A stretch of 44,429 nucleotides of DNA from Clostridia bacterium (GCA_017434855.1 JAFRUA010000062.1:1-44429); one strand, 5' to 3'; positions 1-9,234 are shown, counted from the first letter of the stretch. Notes: generated by a model from the letters alone, not told the origin. Translations and numbers: made by a program.

Positions 1-54
1 ATCGAAACGCTGGACGGCCTTGTGGACGGCGCGGATGCCTATGTGCTTTACACC
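1..54 (+). repeat. 54-nt direct repeat, copy 1
   Basis: Identical over 54 nt to 382-435, giving a 381-nt (127-residue) in-frame period. The window starts exactly in this repeat, which fits an assembly edge. Confidence 0.9.
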
Positions 55-2088
55 ATCACATGGAACCTTGCAAACGGCACGAGCGAAACCACAAGCGTCA
101 AGGCCGGCAATCTGCCGAGCCATGCCGACGACACCAAGGCGGCGAGCGAATGGTACACCTATACCTTTGCGGCATGGAGCCCGGCGCTTGCGGCTGCGAC
201 CGAAGACACGGCGTACACCTCAACGTTCAACGGAACCGCGACCCAGGCGCTGACCGACCTGATCGAAGACGCGCAGGAGATCGTGGACAATGCTGACGAC
301 TACGACGATGATTATCAGGATGAGATCGATCAGATCGAAGAACTGCTCGGCAAGTATCCCGATACGATCACCGAAGAAGAGATCGAAACGCTGGACGGCC
401 TTGTGGACGGCGCGGATGCCTATGTGCTTTACACCGTGACCTTCAATTACAACGGCGGCAGCGAGATCGCGAGCGACAAGCTGTCCGGAGCAGTGATCGA
501 AATCCCGTCTGTCGGCAATTACACCGCCGACGGCAAGACCTATGTCTTCAACGGCTGGGTCAACGCGGCGGACGCGACCGACACCCTTGCAAAGGATGCC
601 GCGACCTACACCGTGACCGGGAACGCGACCTACAACGCCGTGTACCTTGAAGAACTCAAGGTTGACGCAAGCGAATTGAGCGGCCTGATCCAGACCGTGA
701 CCGACAAGCTCGGCGAGGAAGGCATCGCAGACATCTATAAGGACGGCGTCCTTGACGCGCTGGAGGATGCGCGCGACGCCGCACAGGATGTTCTTGACGA
801 GAACGGCAATGTTGCCTCGACCGACGCCGATGTGGTCGATGCCGCACAGGCGCTGATCGATCAGGCGGTGCGCGACCTGCAGGCTGCGCTGGATGAACTT
901 GACAAGAAGGAAAACAAGAACGACCTTGACGGCTACGGCACCTATGACGGCCTGGTTGAACAGATCGAAGCGCTGCTGAACGATGACGATATCGATCCGG
1001 AAAAGAAGCAGGAGATCCTTGACCAGCTCGACACGATCGACAGCACCGTGGTTGACGGCGACGGCGACCGCTTCAAGAAGCCGGGCACCGAAGACGAAAT
1101 CACCGCGCTGAACGACGCGATCAGCGACCTGACCGACCTGCTGGGCGCGCTTGACGCTGACGAAGACGGCAAGATCGACCCGCAGTACCGCAAAGACCTT
1201 GACGAGTACGCCGATTATGACGACGTGCTCGGCCAGATCAACGACCTGCTCGGCAGCGAATACATCGACGAAGAAAAGCGTCAGGAAGTCAACGACCAAC
1301 TGGCCGCGATCGATGCAGACGCAACCGACGACAGCGGCGACCGCTTCAAGAAGCCGGGCACCGACGAAGAGAAGCAGGCTGTGATCGACGCGACCGAAGC
1401 ACTGCGCGATATCCTTGCAGAGCTGCAGGCCATCGTGGACGTCTATCTGACCAAGCACACGCTGACCATCAACTATGCCAACGGCGAGATCGCTCCGTTC
1501 TACTATGAGAACTATGTCGGCAAGACCTATACGCTTGATCCGAGCCTTGCCGTGAAACCGGGCTGCACGTTTGACCATTGGGAGCTGACCGGCGCCGGTA
1601 CGCTGAACGGCAACGTCTTCACCTTTGGCCAGGGCGACGCCACGATCACCGCGATCTATGTCGGCGCGGAATACACCGTCCGCATCGATAACAACGGCGA
1701 CGGCGTCATCGACGAAGTGCTGACGGTTCAGGACAACGGCGGCATCCGCATCCCGATGCCGGCTGCAGGAACCAAAGACGGCTTCACCTTCCTGGGAACC
1801 TGGAAAGACGGCGACGGCAACACCTACAACGGCAGCGGCAGCGTTCTGACGCTCAACGCGCCGAAGAGAGGCACGACCATCACCCTGACCGCGCAGTTCA
1901 AAAAGGACACCGGCGGCAGCGGCGACAGCGGTGACCACAGCGGCACGGGTTCGGATGGATTCCGCTGCAAGCTGTGCGACAAGAACGACCGCATCCAGGC
2001 CAGCGACGCCTTCTTCGGCTACAAGCTGATCTATAAGATTGTTCACTTCTTCGTCCACATCATCACCTACATCGATTGGCTCAGCTGA
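1..2088 (+). CDS. Repetitive acidic surface protein, 5' partial
   Basis: The reading frame is open from base 1, so the N-terminus and any signal peptide lie outside the window; 695 residues are visible. It alternates Flg_new/InlB-B-type beta repeats (about residues 17-75, 144-215, 487-560 and 561-640; hallmarks YTVTFNYNGG and VFNGWV) with helical, Asp/Glu-rich segments (about 75-125, 220-300, 310-480). Two DNA-level repeats lie within it. A Gly/Ser/Asp linker leads to a C-terminal tail carrying CKLC and a hydrophobic stretch (KIVHFFVHIITYI). Beta repeats of this kind are common in secreted, cell-wall-displayed proteins of Firmicutes. Adhesion or wall display is inferred. No LPxTG motif is seen, so the tail may be an alternative anchor. 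Confidence 0.75.
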   Translation: METLDGLVDGADAYVLYTITWNLANGTSETTSVKAGNLPSHADDTKAASEWYTYTFAAWSPALAAATEDTAYTSTFNGTATQALTDLIEDAQEIVDNADDYDDDYQDEIDQIEELLGKYPDTITEEEIETLDGLVDGADAYVLYTVTFNYNGGSEIASDKLSGAVIEIPSVGNYTADGKTYVFNGWVNAADATDTLAKDAATYTVTGNATYNAVYLEELKVDASELSGLIQTVTDKLGEEGIADIYKDGVLDALEDARDAAQDVLDENGNVASTDADVVDAAQALIDQAVRDLQAALDELDKKENKNDLDGYGTYDGLVEQIEALLNDDDIDPEKKQEILDQLDTIDSTVVDGDGDRFKKPGTEDEITALNDAISDLTDLLGALDADEDGKIDPQYRKDLDEYADYDDVLGQINDLLGSEYIDEEKRQEVNDQLAAIDADATDDSGDRFKKPGTDEEKQAVIDATEALRDILAELQAIVDVYLTKHTLTINYANGEIAPFYYENYVGKTYTLDPSLAVKPGCTFDHWELTGAGTLNGNVFTFGQGDATITAIYVGAEYTVRIDNNGDGVIDEVLTVQDNGGIRIPMPAAGTKDGFTFLGTWKDGDGNTYNGSGSVLTLNAPKRGTTITLTAQFKKDTGGSGDSGDHSGTGSDGFRCKLCDKNDRIQASDAFFGYKLIYKIVHFFVHIITYIDWLS
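382..435 (+). repeat. 54-nt direct repeat, copy 2
   Basis: Exact copy of bases 1-54. It encodes the segment leading into the second beta repeat. Confidence 0.9.
1063..1091 (+). repeat. 29-nt internal repeat (second copy 1336-1364)
   Basis: Identical 29-nt blocks with a 273-nt (91-residue) period encode the GDRFKKPGT motif at the end of each acidic helical module, showing module duplication within the surface protein gene. Confidence 0.85.
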
Positions 2089-2109
2089 CAGATGCACAAC
2101 TGAATCTTT

Positions 2110-2149
2110 GCAGTCGGGTTTCCCAAACGGGCAGCCCGGCTGCTTTTTT
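2110..2149 (+). terminator. Rho-independent terminator of the surface protein gene
   Basis: A 9-bp stem GCAGTCGGG (2110-2118) / CCCGGCTGC (2135-2143) with one G-T pair is followed by six T's, 22 nt after the stop codon. Confidence 0.85.
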
Positions 2150-2191
2150 GATTCAGTATCAATTGAGAGAAAAAATTTTTTTCAAAAGTAC

Positions 2192-2220
2192 TTGACATTT
2201 TTTAGCAATCGGAGTATAGT
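2192..2220 (+). promoter_or_regulatory. hrcA sigma-A promoter
   Basis: TTGACA (2192-2197), 17-nt spacer, TATAGT (2215-2220). The expected transcription start lies just before the CIRCE palindrome, so bound HrcA would block the initiating polymerase. Confidence 0.85.
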
Positions 2221-2231
2221 ATTGACAGTGA

Positions 2232-2258
2232 TTAGCACTCGAACACCAAGAGTGCTAA
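2232..2258. promoter_or_regulatory. CIRCE operator
   Basis: TTAGCACTC, 9-nt spacer, GAGTGCTAA: a perfect match to the consensus CIRCE inverted repeat bound by HrcA. It sits between the promoter and the hrcA ribosome binding site. Confidence 0.97.
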
Positions 2259-2281
2259 ATCCGGGGAGGACGTGAGATGAG

Positions 2282-3310
2282 ATGGAGCTTGGAAAACGCA
2301 AGGAGATGATCCTTGCCGCGATCGTGGAACAGTATGTGAAAACGGGGGAGCCGATCGGGTCAAAATTCCTGATGACGGCGCTGCCGATCTCCGTTTCTTC
2401 CGCGACCATCCGCAACGAGATGAGCGAGCTGGCAGAGCTTGGCTATCTGGAACAGCCGCACACGTCGGCGGGGCGCATCCCGTCGCAAAAGGGATATCGC
2501 TATTATGTCGATCATCTGATGCCGAAAAGCGAGCTGGACGACGACGAGCGCCATATGGTCGAAAGCGAGTTGGAGCGCTGCGCCGGGAACCCGGAAAAGC
2601 TGCTGAGCAAAGCCGGGGAACTGCTGGCAAAGATCACCAACTGCGCCGCCCTGGCCACCACGCCGACCGACGAGGGCGCCACGGTGCGCCGCATCGAGAT
2701 CGTGCCCGTGGGCACGCGCATCGCGATGATCGTGCTGATGACGTCCAGCGGCGTGATCAAAAACGGCATCTGCCGCACCGACACGGCCCTGACTGTGGAC
2801 ATGATCGAGAATTTTCACGAGATTTGCGACCATACTTTTATCGGGCGCCCGGTTGCCGACATCGGCACGGTGATGATCCAGACGCTGGTTGCGTCGCTTG
2901 GCGCAAACGCCCTTGCGATGAGCCCGCTGTTTGTGGTCCTTGCAGACCTGGCGGTCAGCGCCACGCAGGCAGAGGTCCATCTGGAGGGCGCGCAGAACCT
3001 GCTGCAGCACCGCGAATTCAACGAAAGCGTGTTTGACGTGATGCAGTTCCTGGACCAGAGCGAAAAGCTGGAACGCGCCGTGTCTGCCAAAAAAGACAAT
3101 GCGCTGTCTGTCAGCATCGGCAGCGAAAACGCCTTTCGCCAGCTGGAAAACACCAGCCTGATCGTCGGGCGGTACCATGTGCGCGGGCACGACGGCGGCG
3201 CCATCGGTATCATCGGCCCCACACGGCTGGATTATGCAAAGCTGATTCCGCGCATCGAATACCTGACAGACCTTGTCGGCAAGCTTTTGACCGACACGTT
3301 TGAAGAATAG
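2282..3310 (+). CDS. hrcA: Heat-inducible transcription repressor HrcA
   Basis: 342 residues, normal for the family. HrcA represses class I heat-shock genes by binding CIRCE, and its activity depends on the GroE chaperonin in studied Firmicutes. The N-terminus (MELGKRKEMILAAIVEQYVK) and the winged-helix segment SSATIRNEMSELAELGYLEQPHTSAGRIPS (read from about residue 40 to 70) are characteristic; the C-terminal part has the usual IGIIGPTRLDYAKLIPRIEYL-type motif near residues 305-325. The start is fixed by GGGGAGGA at 2263-2270. It is first in a cluster with grpE, dnaK and dnaJ, and its stop is 10 nt before grpE, so the gene is autoregulated through the CIRCE site just upstream. Confidence 0.97.
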   Translation: MELGKRKEMILAAIVEQYVKTGEPIGSKFLMTALPISVSSATIRNEMSELAELGYLEQPHTSAGRIPSQKGYRYYVDHLMPKSELDDDERHMVESELERCAGNPEKLLSKAGELLAKITNCAALATTPTDEGATVRRIEIVPVGTRIAMIVLMTSSGVIKNGICRTDTALTVDMIENFHEICDHTFIGRPVADIGTVMIQTLVASLGANALAMSPLFVVLADLAVSATQAEVHLEGAQNLLQHREFNESVFDVMQFLDQSEKLERAVSAKKDNALSVSIGSENAFRQLENTSLIVGRYHVRGHDGGAIGIIGPTRLDYAKLIPRIEYLTDLVGKLLTDTFEE

Positions 3311-3320
3311 GAGGAACCCC

Positions 3321-3863
3321 ATGGCACAAAAGAAAAAAGCGCCGGACGCCGAAACGCCGGTGACGCCGGCCGACGAAGCGGTGCAGGAAACGCCTGAAAC
3401 CGCCGCGCCGGACGAAACCGCACAGAAACTTGCCGCGCTGGAGGAAGAGCTGGCCGCAGCCAAGGAGGCGCACATCCGCACGCTGGCAGAGTATGACAAT
3501 TATCGAAAACGGTCCACCAAGGAAAAGGAAGCGTCTTACGGCGACGCCAAGGCCGCCGCGCTGAAAGAGCTGCTGCCGGTGCTGGACAACTTTGAGCGTG
3601 CGTTTTCGGTGGAAGACACGGATGTGGAAAGCTTCAAAAAGGGCATGGAGATGATCTATACCAGCCTGATCGAAACGCTCAAAAAGCTGGGCGTCGAGGC
3701 TTTTGGTGAAGCGGGCGACCCCTTTGATCCGAACATTCACAACGGTGTGATGCATGTGGAAGACGACACGCTGGGCGAAAATGTCATTGCCGCCGTCTTC
3801 AGCAAAGGCTATCGGATCGGCGAGCGCATCCTGCGCCCGGCAATGGTACAGGTTGCAAATTAG
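3321..3863 (+). CDS. grpE: Nucleotide exchange factor GrpE
   Basis: 180 residues. GrpE releases ADP from DnaK and so drives its chaperone cycle in the cytoplasm. The N-terminus is a disordered, Ala/Glu/Thr-rich stretch (1-45), then a long helix with AEYDNYRKRSTKEKE, the conserved LKELLPVLDNFERA (about 81-94), and the beta domain ending with GYRIGERILRPAMVQVAN. AGGAGG at 3309-3314, overlapping the end of hrcA, sets ATG 3321; an in-frame TTG at 3300 inside hrcA is disregarded. A second, unrelated grpE fragment appears at the right end of the window. Confidence 0.97.
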   Translation: MAQKKKAPDAETPVTPADEAVQETPETAAPDETAQKLAALEEELAAAKEAHIRTLAEYDNYRKRSTKEKEASYGDAKAAALKELLPVLDNFERAFSVEDTDVESFKKGMEMIYTSLIETLKKLGVEAFGEAGDPFDPNIHNGVMHVEDDTLGENVIAAVFSKGYRIGERILRPAMVQVAN

Positions 3864-3942
3864 TGCACGGTGCGCAGTGCAGAGTGCACAGAAAAACATA
3901 TCAATTCTTTTGACATCAATTTAAGATTTGGAGGATACTATC
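3864..3942. repeat. Short GTGCA-type repeats between grpE and dnaK
   Basis: Immediately after the grpE stop, the core GTGCA or GCAGTGCA recurs several times within about 35 nt (3862-3895), followed by an AT-rich stretch and the dnaK ribosome site GGAGG (3930-3934). No terminator or convincing separate promoter is visible, so dnaK is probably co-transcribed. Confidence 0.4.
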
Positions 3943-5826
3943 ATGGCAAAAATTATCGGTATTGACTTGGGAACCACAAACTCCTGCGTTGCAGTCATCG
4001 AGGGCGGCGAGCCCGTCGTCATCGCGAACGCGGAAGGCGCAAGAACCACCCCGTCGGTCGTTGCGTTCTCCAAGAACGGCGAACGTATGATCGGCCAGGT
4101 TGCAAAGCGCCAGGCCATCACGAATCCCGACCGCACGATCTCTTCGATCAAGCGGCAGATGGGCTCCGGCTATCATGTGGCCATCGACGGCAAGAACTAT
4201 ACCCCGCAGGAAATCTCTGCAATGATTCTGCAAAAGCTGAAGACAGACGCAGAGGCATATCTCGGTGACCGTGTGACCGAAGCGGTCATCACCGTGCCGG
4301 CGTACTTCACCGACGCCCAGCGTCAGGCCACCAAGGACGCGGGCAAGATTGCGGGCCTGGAGGTCAAGCGCATCATCAACGAGCCGACGGCGGCAGCCCT
4401 CGCATACGGTATCGACAAGGAAGAGGACCAGAAGGTCATGGTCTATGACCTTGGCGGCGGCACGTTTGACGTGTCCATCATCGAGATGGGCGACGGCGTG
4501 CAGGAAGTGCTTGCCACCGCCGGCAACAACCACCTGGGCGGCGACGACTTTGACCAGCGGATCATGGACTGGATCGTGAACGGCTTCAAGGCGGAGCAGG
4601 GCATCGACCTGCGCTCTGACAAGATGGCGATGCAGCGCATCAAGGAAGCGGCCGAAAAGGCAAAAATTGAGCTGTCCGGCATGACGACGTCCACCATCAG
4701 CCTGCCGTTCATCACGGCAGACGCCTCCGGCCCGAAGCACCTGGAAATGACGCTGACCCGCGCCAAATTCAACGAGCTGACTGCGGACCTGGTGGAATCC
4801 ACGATGGGTCCGGTCCGTCAGGCGATGAGCGATTCCGGTCTGCAGACGTCGCAGATCGACAAGGTGCTCATGGTCGGCGGTTCTTCCAGAATCCCCGCCG
4901 TCACCGACGCGATCAAAAAGTTCATCGGCAAAGAGCCGTTCAAGGGCATCAACCCGGATGAATGCGTGGCCATGGGCGCGGCGCTGCAGGCAGGCGTGCT
5001 GGGCGGCGACGTGAAGGGCCTGCTGCTGCTGGACGTCACCCCGCTGTCGCTCGGAATCGAAACGCTGGGCGGCATCAACACCAAGGTCATCGAGCGCAAC
5101 ACCACGATCCCGACCAAAAAGAGCCAGGTCTTCTCCACTGCGGCGGACAACCAGCCGTCCGTTGAGGTCCACGTCCTGCAGGGCGAACGCGAATTTGCCA
5201 AGGACAACAAGACGCTCGGTATCTTCTCGCTGGACGGCATTCTGCCGGCCCGCCGCGGCGTGCCGCAGATCGAAGTGACCTTTGACATCGACGCCAACGG
5301 CATCGTGCACGTGTCCGCCAAGGACCTTGGCACTGGCAAGGTGCAGTCCATCTCCATCACGGCGTCGTCCAACATGAGCAAGGAAGACATCGACAAGGCA
5401 GTCAAGGACGCAGAGAAATTTGCGGAAGAAGACAAGAAGCGCCGCGAAGAGATCGACACCCGCAACGAGGCGGACCAGATGGTCTATCAGTGCGAAAAGC
5501 TCCTCTCCGAAGAGGGCGATAAGTTTGACCCGGCCGACAAGAGCGAGATCCAGAGCAAGATCGACGCGCTGAAAAACGCGCTGACCGGCCAGGACATGAA
5601 CCTGATCAAAAACGAAAAAGAGGCGCTGCAGCAGGCGTTCTACAAGATTTCGGAAAAGCTGTATCAGCAGGCGCAGCAGGCCCAGGGCGGCCCGCAGACC
5701 GGCGGGTTCAACCCGAATGATTTTGCCGGCGGCGCGCAGGGCGACTACGGCCCCACGCAGGCGGGCGGCAACGACGGTTATACCGACGCCGGCTACACCG
5801 ATGCAAACTTTACCGACGCGAACTGA
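3943..5826 (+). CDS. dnaK: Molecular chaperone DnaK (Hsp70)
   Basis: 627 residues. An ATP-driven chaperone that works with DnaJ and GrpE on unfolded proteins. The ATPase domain opens with [11 protein letters not shown] and has [10 protein letters not shown] (about 147-156), [10 protein letters not shown] and VGGSSRIP; the interdomain linker and substrate domain start at [15 protein letters not shown] (about 358). A helical lid follows. The C-terminus is Gly/Asn-rich and ends in imperfect YTDAN-type repeats ([16 protein letters not shown]) rather than the common EEVD-like end. GGAGG at 3930-3934 supports ATG 3943. It lies in the CIRCE-controlled cluster; a hairpin separates it from dnaJ. Confidence 0.98.
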   Translation: MAKIIGIDLGTTNSCVAVIEGGEPVVIANAEGARTTPSVVAFSKNGERMIGQVAKRQAITNPDRTISSIKRQMGSGYHVAIDGKNYTPQEISAMILQKLKTDAEAYLGDRVTEAVITVPAYFTDAQRQATKDAGKIAGLEVKRIINEPTAAALAYGIDKEEDQKVMVYDLGGGTFDVSIIEMGDGVQEVLATAGNNHLGGDDFDQRIMDWIVNGFKAEQGIDLRSDKMAMQRIKEAAEKAKIELSGMTTSTISLPFITADASGPKHLEMTLTRAKFNELTADLVESTMGPVRQAMSDSGLQTSQIDKVLMVGGSSRIPAVTDAIKKFIGKEPFKGINPDECVAMGAALQAGVLGGDVKGLLLLDVTPLSLGIETLGGINTKVIERNTTIPTKKSQVFSTAADNQPSVEVHVLQGEREFAKDNKTLGIFSLDGILPARRGVPQIEVTFDIDANGIVHVSAKDLGTGKVQSISITASSNMSKEDIDKAVKDAEKFAEEDKKRREEIDTRNEADQMVYQCEKLLSEEGDKFDPADKSEIQSKIDALKNALTGQDMNLIKNEKEALQQAFYKISEKLYQQAQQAQGGPQTGGFNPNDFAGGAQGDYGPTQAGGNDGYTDAGYTDANFTDAN

Positions 5827-5836
5827 GTCAAAAACA

Positions 5837-5865
5837 GCTGCGGTTGCTGTTTCGGCAGCCGCAGC
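5837..5865 (+). other. Stable hairpin in the dnaK-dnaJ gap
   Basis: GCTGCGGTTGC (5837-5847) pairs with GCAGCCGCAGC (5855-5865) over 11 bp with one G-T pair and a 7-nt loop. No T-run follows, so it is more likely an mRNA-stabilising, processing or attenuating structure than a full terminator. That role is inferred. Confidence 0.55.
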
Positions 5866-5949
5866 ATTTGCGCGTTTCGGTCCCTGTGAAACGGGATCGC
5901 TTCACGGGTCCGTATTCTGAAACATACAAACATACAGAGGAAACAGGCT

Positions 5950-7116
5950 ATGGCAGAAAAACGAGATTATTATGAAGTGCTGGGCGTGAGCAAGACCGCC
6001 ACGGATGACGAGATCAAAAAGGCGTATCGCAAGCTTGCGAAGCAGTATCACCCCGACCTGAACCCCGGCGACAAAGCGGCGGAAGAGAAGTTCAAAGAAG
6101 CCAACGAGGCATACGAAGTACTCTCTGACAGCGAAAAAAAGGCGCGCTATGACCAATACGGCCACGCGGGCGTGGACCCGAACTTCGGCGCCGGCGGCGG
6201 TGGCTTCGGCGGCTTTGGCGGGTTTGGCGACGCGTTTGACCTGGGCGACCTGTTCGGCAGCATTTTCGGCGGTTTTGGCGGCGGGCGGCAGGCAAATCCC
6301 AACGCGCCGCGCAAGGGGTCAACGGTGACCGCCACGGTCACGATCTCTTTTGAAGAGGCGGCAAAGGGCTGCAAAAAGACCGTGCGCATCAACCGCATCG
6401 ACGCCTGCAGCGAATGCGGCGGCTCCGGCTGTGCCAAGGGTACGTCGGCAGAGACCTGCAAGACCTGCGGCGGTACCGGCCGCGTCAGCGTGCAGCAGCG
6501 CACCCCCTTCGGCGTGATGAGCTCCACCAAGGCTTGCTCCGCCTGCGGCGGCAAGGGCAAGACCATCAAGTCTCCCTGCGCCAAATGCCACGGCACCGGC
6601 ATGGAGACCAAGAGCGCAACGGTGGATGTGGACATCCCCGCCGGTATCGACGACCGCCAGGCGCTCAATGTGCGCGGCGGCGGCAACAAGGGGATCAACG
6701 GCGGACCGACCGGCGACCTGCGCGTCAATATCAACGTGCGGCCGCACCCGTTCTTTGAACGCGACGGTTTTGACGTCTGGTGTGATTTTACGGTCACGTT
6801 TGCCCAGGCGGCGCTGGGCGACACGCTGTATGTGCCGACGCTGGACGGCAAGGTCAAATATGAGCTGCCGGCCGGCACGCAGCCGGGCGAGGTGTTCCGG
6901 TTCCGCAACCGCGGCATCCAGCAGCTTGGCGGGCGCGGGCGCGGCGACCAGTATGTGCGCATCATCGTGGACGTGCCGAAAAACTTGACCGCGAAGCAAA
7001 AGGATTTGCTGAAGCAGTTCAACGACAGCCTGCCCAACAAGCCGAAGAACAACATCGACGACGGCAAAACGGTCGGTGAAGAAAAGAAAGGCTTTTTTGA
7101 TAAATTTAAACTGTGA
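5950..7116 (+). CDS. dnaJ: Chaperone protein DnaJ (Hsp40, type I)
   Basis: 388 residues. It delivers substrates to DnaK and stimulates its ATPase. The J domain (1-70) has the essential HPD (about 34-36, QYHPDLNPG). A Gly/Phe-rich region with FGGFGGFG-type runs follows (about 78-115), then four CxxCxGxG zinc motifs between about 154 and 217 ([32 protein letters not shown]) and the C-terminal substrate-binding domain. It ends 14 nt before htpG, suggesting co-transcription. Confidence 0.98.
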   Translation: MAEKRDYYEVLGVSKTATDDEIKKAYRKLAKQYHPDLNPGDKAAEEKFKEANEAYEVLSDSEKKARYDQYGHAGVDPNFGAGGGGFGGFGGFGDAFDLGDLFGSIFGGFGGGRQANPNAPRKGSTVTATVTISFEEAAKGCKKTVRINRIDACSECGGSGCAKGTSAETCKTCGGTGRVSVQQRTPFGVMSSTKACSACGGKGKTIKSPCAKCHGTGMETKSATVDVDIPAGIDDRQALNVRGGGNKGINGGPTGDLRVNINVRPHPFFERDGFDVWCDFTVTFAQAALGDTLYVPTLDGKVKYELPAGTQPGEVFRFRNRGIQQLGGRGRGDQYVRIIVDVPKNLTAKQKDLLKQFNDSLPNKPKNNIDDGKTVGEEKKGFFDKFKL

Positions 7117-7130
7117 TCAGGTGACAAACT

Positions 7131-9014
7131 ATGGCAAAAAAACAATTTAAGGCAGAATCCAAAAAGCTGCTGGACATGATGGTCAATTCCATCTATACCA
7201 ACAAAGACATCTTTTTGCGTGAGCTGATCTCCAACGCCAGCGACGCGATCGACAAGCGCTATTACCACGCGCTTTCCGGCGACAACAGCGGCATGGCGCG
7301 CGAGGATTACAAAATTCAGATCGTCCTTGACAAGGACGCCCGCACGCTGACCGTCAGTGACAACGGCTGCGGCATGACCGACAAAGAACTGGAAAGCAAT
7401 CTCGGCACCATTGCGCGCAGCGGTTCAATGGATTTCAAGGCCGGGCTGGAAAACAAAAGCGAGGTCGAGATCATCGGCCAGTTCGGCGTCGGGTTTTATT
7501 CGGCCTTCATGGTCAGCGACAAGGTGACGGTGGAAAGCCGCGCCGCCGGCGACGCCGAGGGTCACCGCTGGGTGTCTTCCGGTGCGGACGGGTACACGAT
7601 CACGCCGTGCGACAAAGCAGAGGTCGGGACCACGGTGACGCTGCACCTGAAGGAGGATACCGACGACGAAAAGTTCAGCCGGTATCTGGACGAATACAAA
7701 ATTCGCGAGATCGTTTCAAAGTATTCCGATTACATCCGGTACCCCATTATGATGGATACCGAGACCGAAGTGCCGGTGGAAGGCGACGAGGAAAAGACCG
7801 AGACCGTCGTGAAGCCGACCCAGCTCAACAGCATGGTGCCGCTGTGGCGCAAAAACAAGAACGAGATCACCAAAGAGGAATACGACACGTTTTATCAGTC
7901 CAAATTCTATGACTGGGAAGCGCCGCTGCACACCATCCATTCCAAGACAGAGGGGCAGATCAGCTATGACGCGCTGCTCTACATCCCGGCCCACGCGCCG
8001 TTTGATTACTATACCAAAGAGTTTGAAAAGGGTCTGCAGCTCTATACCAACGGCGTGCTCATCACGGAAAAATGCGCCGAGCTGCTGCCGGACCACTTCA
8101 GCTTTGTCAAGGGTCTGGTCGATTCCGCAGACCTGACGCTGAACATTTCGCGCGAGACGCTGCAGCAGGACCATCTGCTCAAGATCATTGCAAAGAATCT
8201 GGAAAAGAAGATCAAGTCCGAGCTGGAAAAGCTGCTGAAAAACGACCGCGAGGCCTATGAGAAGTTCTTTGCCGCCTTTGGTTTGCAGCTCAAGTTTGGC
8301 CTGTATCAGGGCTACGGCGTGCACAAGGACGTGCTCAAGGACCTGGTGATGTTCCGCTCCTCCAATGAAAAGAAGCTGACCACGCTTTCCGAGTACGTTT
8401 CAAGAATGCCGGAGGCACAGACCGCGATCTATTATGCCTGCGGCGAAACGGCAGACAAGATCGACCTGCTGCCGCAGACCGCCGCGGTGAAGCGCAAGGG
8501 CTTTGAGGTGCTGTACTGCACCGACGACGTGGACGAATTTGCGCTGCAGATGCTGCATGAGTACGACGGCAAGCACTTCACCAACATCTGTGCCGACAAT
8601 CTTGATCTGGAGACCGCCGAAGAAAAAGAGGCGCTTGCGAAAGAGAACGAGGACGCGAAGGACCTGTTGACCTTCCTGAAGGACAGCCTGGACGGCGCCG
8701 TGGATGCGGTCCGCTTCACCGGAAAACTGCAGGATCACCCGGTCTGCCTGACCAGTGAAGGCATGCTGTCGCTGGAGATGGAAAAGGTGCTCAACGCCAT
8801 GCCGAACGCAAACGGGAACGCCAAGGCGCAGCTTGTGCTGGAGATCAACCGCGAGCACCCGGTGGCCGCCACGCTGAAAGCGCTGTATGGTACGGACGAC
8901 GAAAAGCTCAAAAAGTACGCGAAGCTGCTGTATGCGCAAAGCTGCCTCATCAGCGGAAAGCCGCTGGACGACCCCACAGCCTTCAGCGCGCTGGTCTGCG
9001 AACTGATGGTGTAA
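7131..9014 (+). CDS. htpG: Chaperone protein HtpG (Hsp90)
   Basis: 627 residues, typical for bacterial Hsp90. The N-terminal GHKL ATPase domain shows FLRELISNASDAIDK (about 24-38), the DNGCGMT nucleotide loop (about 81) and GQFGVGFYSAFMV (about 121). Middle-domain hallmarks include PLHTIHSKTEGQISYDALLYIP and NISRETLQQDHLLK. It starts 14 nt after dnaJ, behind AGGTGA, placing it at the end of the heat-shock cluster; control by the upstream CIRCE is inferred from this spacing. Confidence 0.97.
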   Translation: MAKKQFKAESKKLLDMMVNSIYTNKDIFLRELISNASDAIDKRYYHALSGDNSGMAREDYKIQIVLDKDARTLTVSDNGCGMTDKELESNLGTIARSGSMDFKAGLENKSEVEIIGQFGVGFYSAFMVSDKVTVESRAAGDAEGHRWVSSGADGYTITPCDKAEVGTTVTLHLKEDTDDEKFSRYLDEYKIREIVSKYSDYIRYPIMMDTETEVPVEGDEEKTETVVKPTQLNSMVPLWRKNKNEITKEEYDTFYQSKFYDWEAPLHTIHSKTEGQISYDALLYIPAHAPFDYYTKEFEKGLQLYTNGVLITEKCAELLPDHFSFVKGLVDSADLTLNISRETLQQDHLLKIIAKNLEKKIKSELEKLLKNDREAYEKFFAAFGLQLKFGLYQGYGVHKDVLKDLVMFRSSNEKKLTTLSEYVSRMPEAQTAIYYACGETADKIDLLPQTAAVKRKGFEVLYCTDDVDEFALQMLHEYDGKHFTNICADNLDLETAEEKEALAKENEDAKDLLTFLKDSLDGAVDAVRFTGKLQDHPVCLTSEGMLSLEMEKVLNAMPNANGNAKAQLVLEINREHPVAATLKALYGTDDEKLKKYAKLLYAQSCLISGKPLDDPTAFSALVCELMV

Positions 9015-9074
9015 CCGCAAAACAAAGGCAACACCGCGCAAATGCGGCCACACGCCTTGCTTGATCTTTGTTCC

Positions 9075-9151
9075 GTCAGATTGCACAGCTTTTCCTTGCC
9101 AACCGACGGGTTGCCTGCGTCAAATCTATGCAATCTGACAAAAAAATCTGC
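9075..9151. repeat. 77-nt structured dispersed element, copy A (possible ncRNA or MITE)
   Basis: It begins with GTCAGATTGCA (9075-9085) and carries its exact reverse complement TGCAATCTGAC at 9129-9139. Inside are AGCTTTTCCT (9087-9096) and a GACG/CGTC helix (9105-9108 with 9118-9121). It ends in AAAATCTGC (9143-9151). A 78-nt relative lies at 15607-15684 in the same 5'-3' orientation, with the same order of blocks and base changes that preserve pairing. It matches no family I can name. Confidence 0.6.
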
Positions 9152-9198
9152 TGCGCAATCCGCATGCCCGAATTGTGCGGTATTGCCAAAAAACGAAT

Positions 9199-9234
9199 GC
9201 CGACCCCCGACGACAGTCACGGGATCGGCTTTTT
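9199..9234 (+). terminator. Rho-independent terminator upstream of feoA
   Basis: GCCGA with CCC (9199-9206) pairs with GGG and TCGGC (9221-9229), allowing one bulged A, followed by five T's. It would end transcripts from htpG and/or the structured element upstream. An additional hairpin CCGCA/TGCGG lies at about 9160-9180. Confidence 0.7.

Noticed and set aside
220-2097. Long open frame on the minus strand opposite the surface protein
   Set aside because: It has no ribosome site or family motif; the plus frame has repeats, a terminator and a recognisable fold. Long antisense frames are expected from the GAC/GTC-rich codon usage.
3910-3939. Possible second promoter before dnaK (TTGACA at 3910)
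   Set aside because: The matching -10 would fall on the dnaK ribosome site with no room for a leader.
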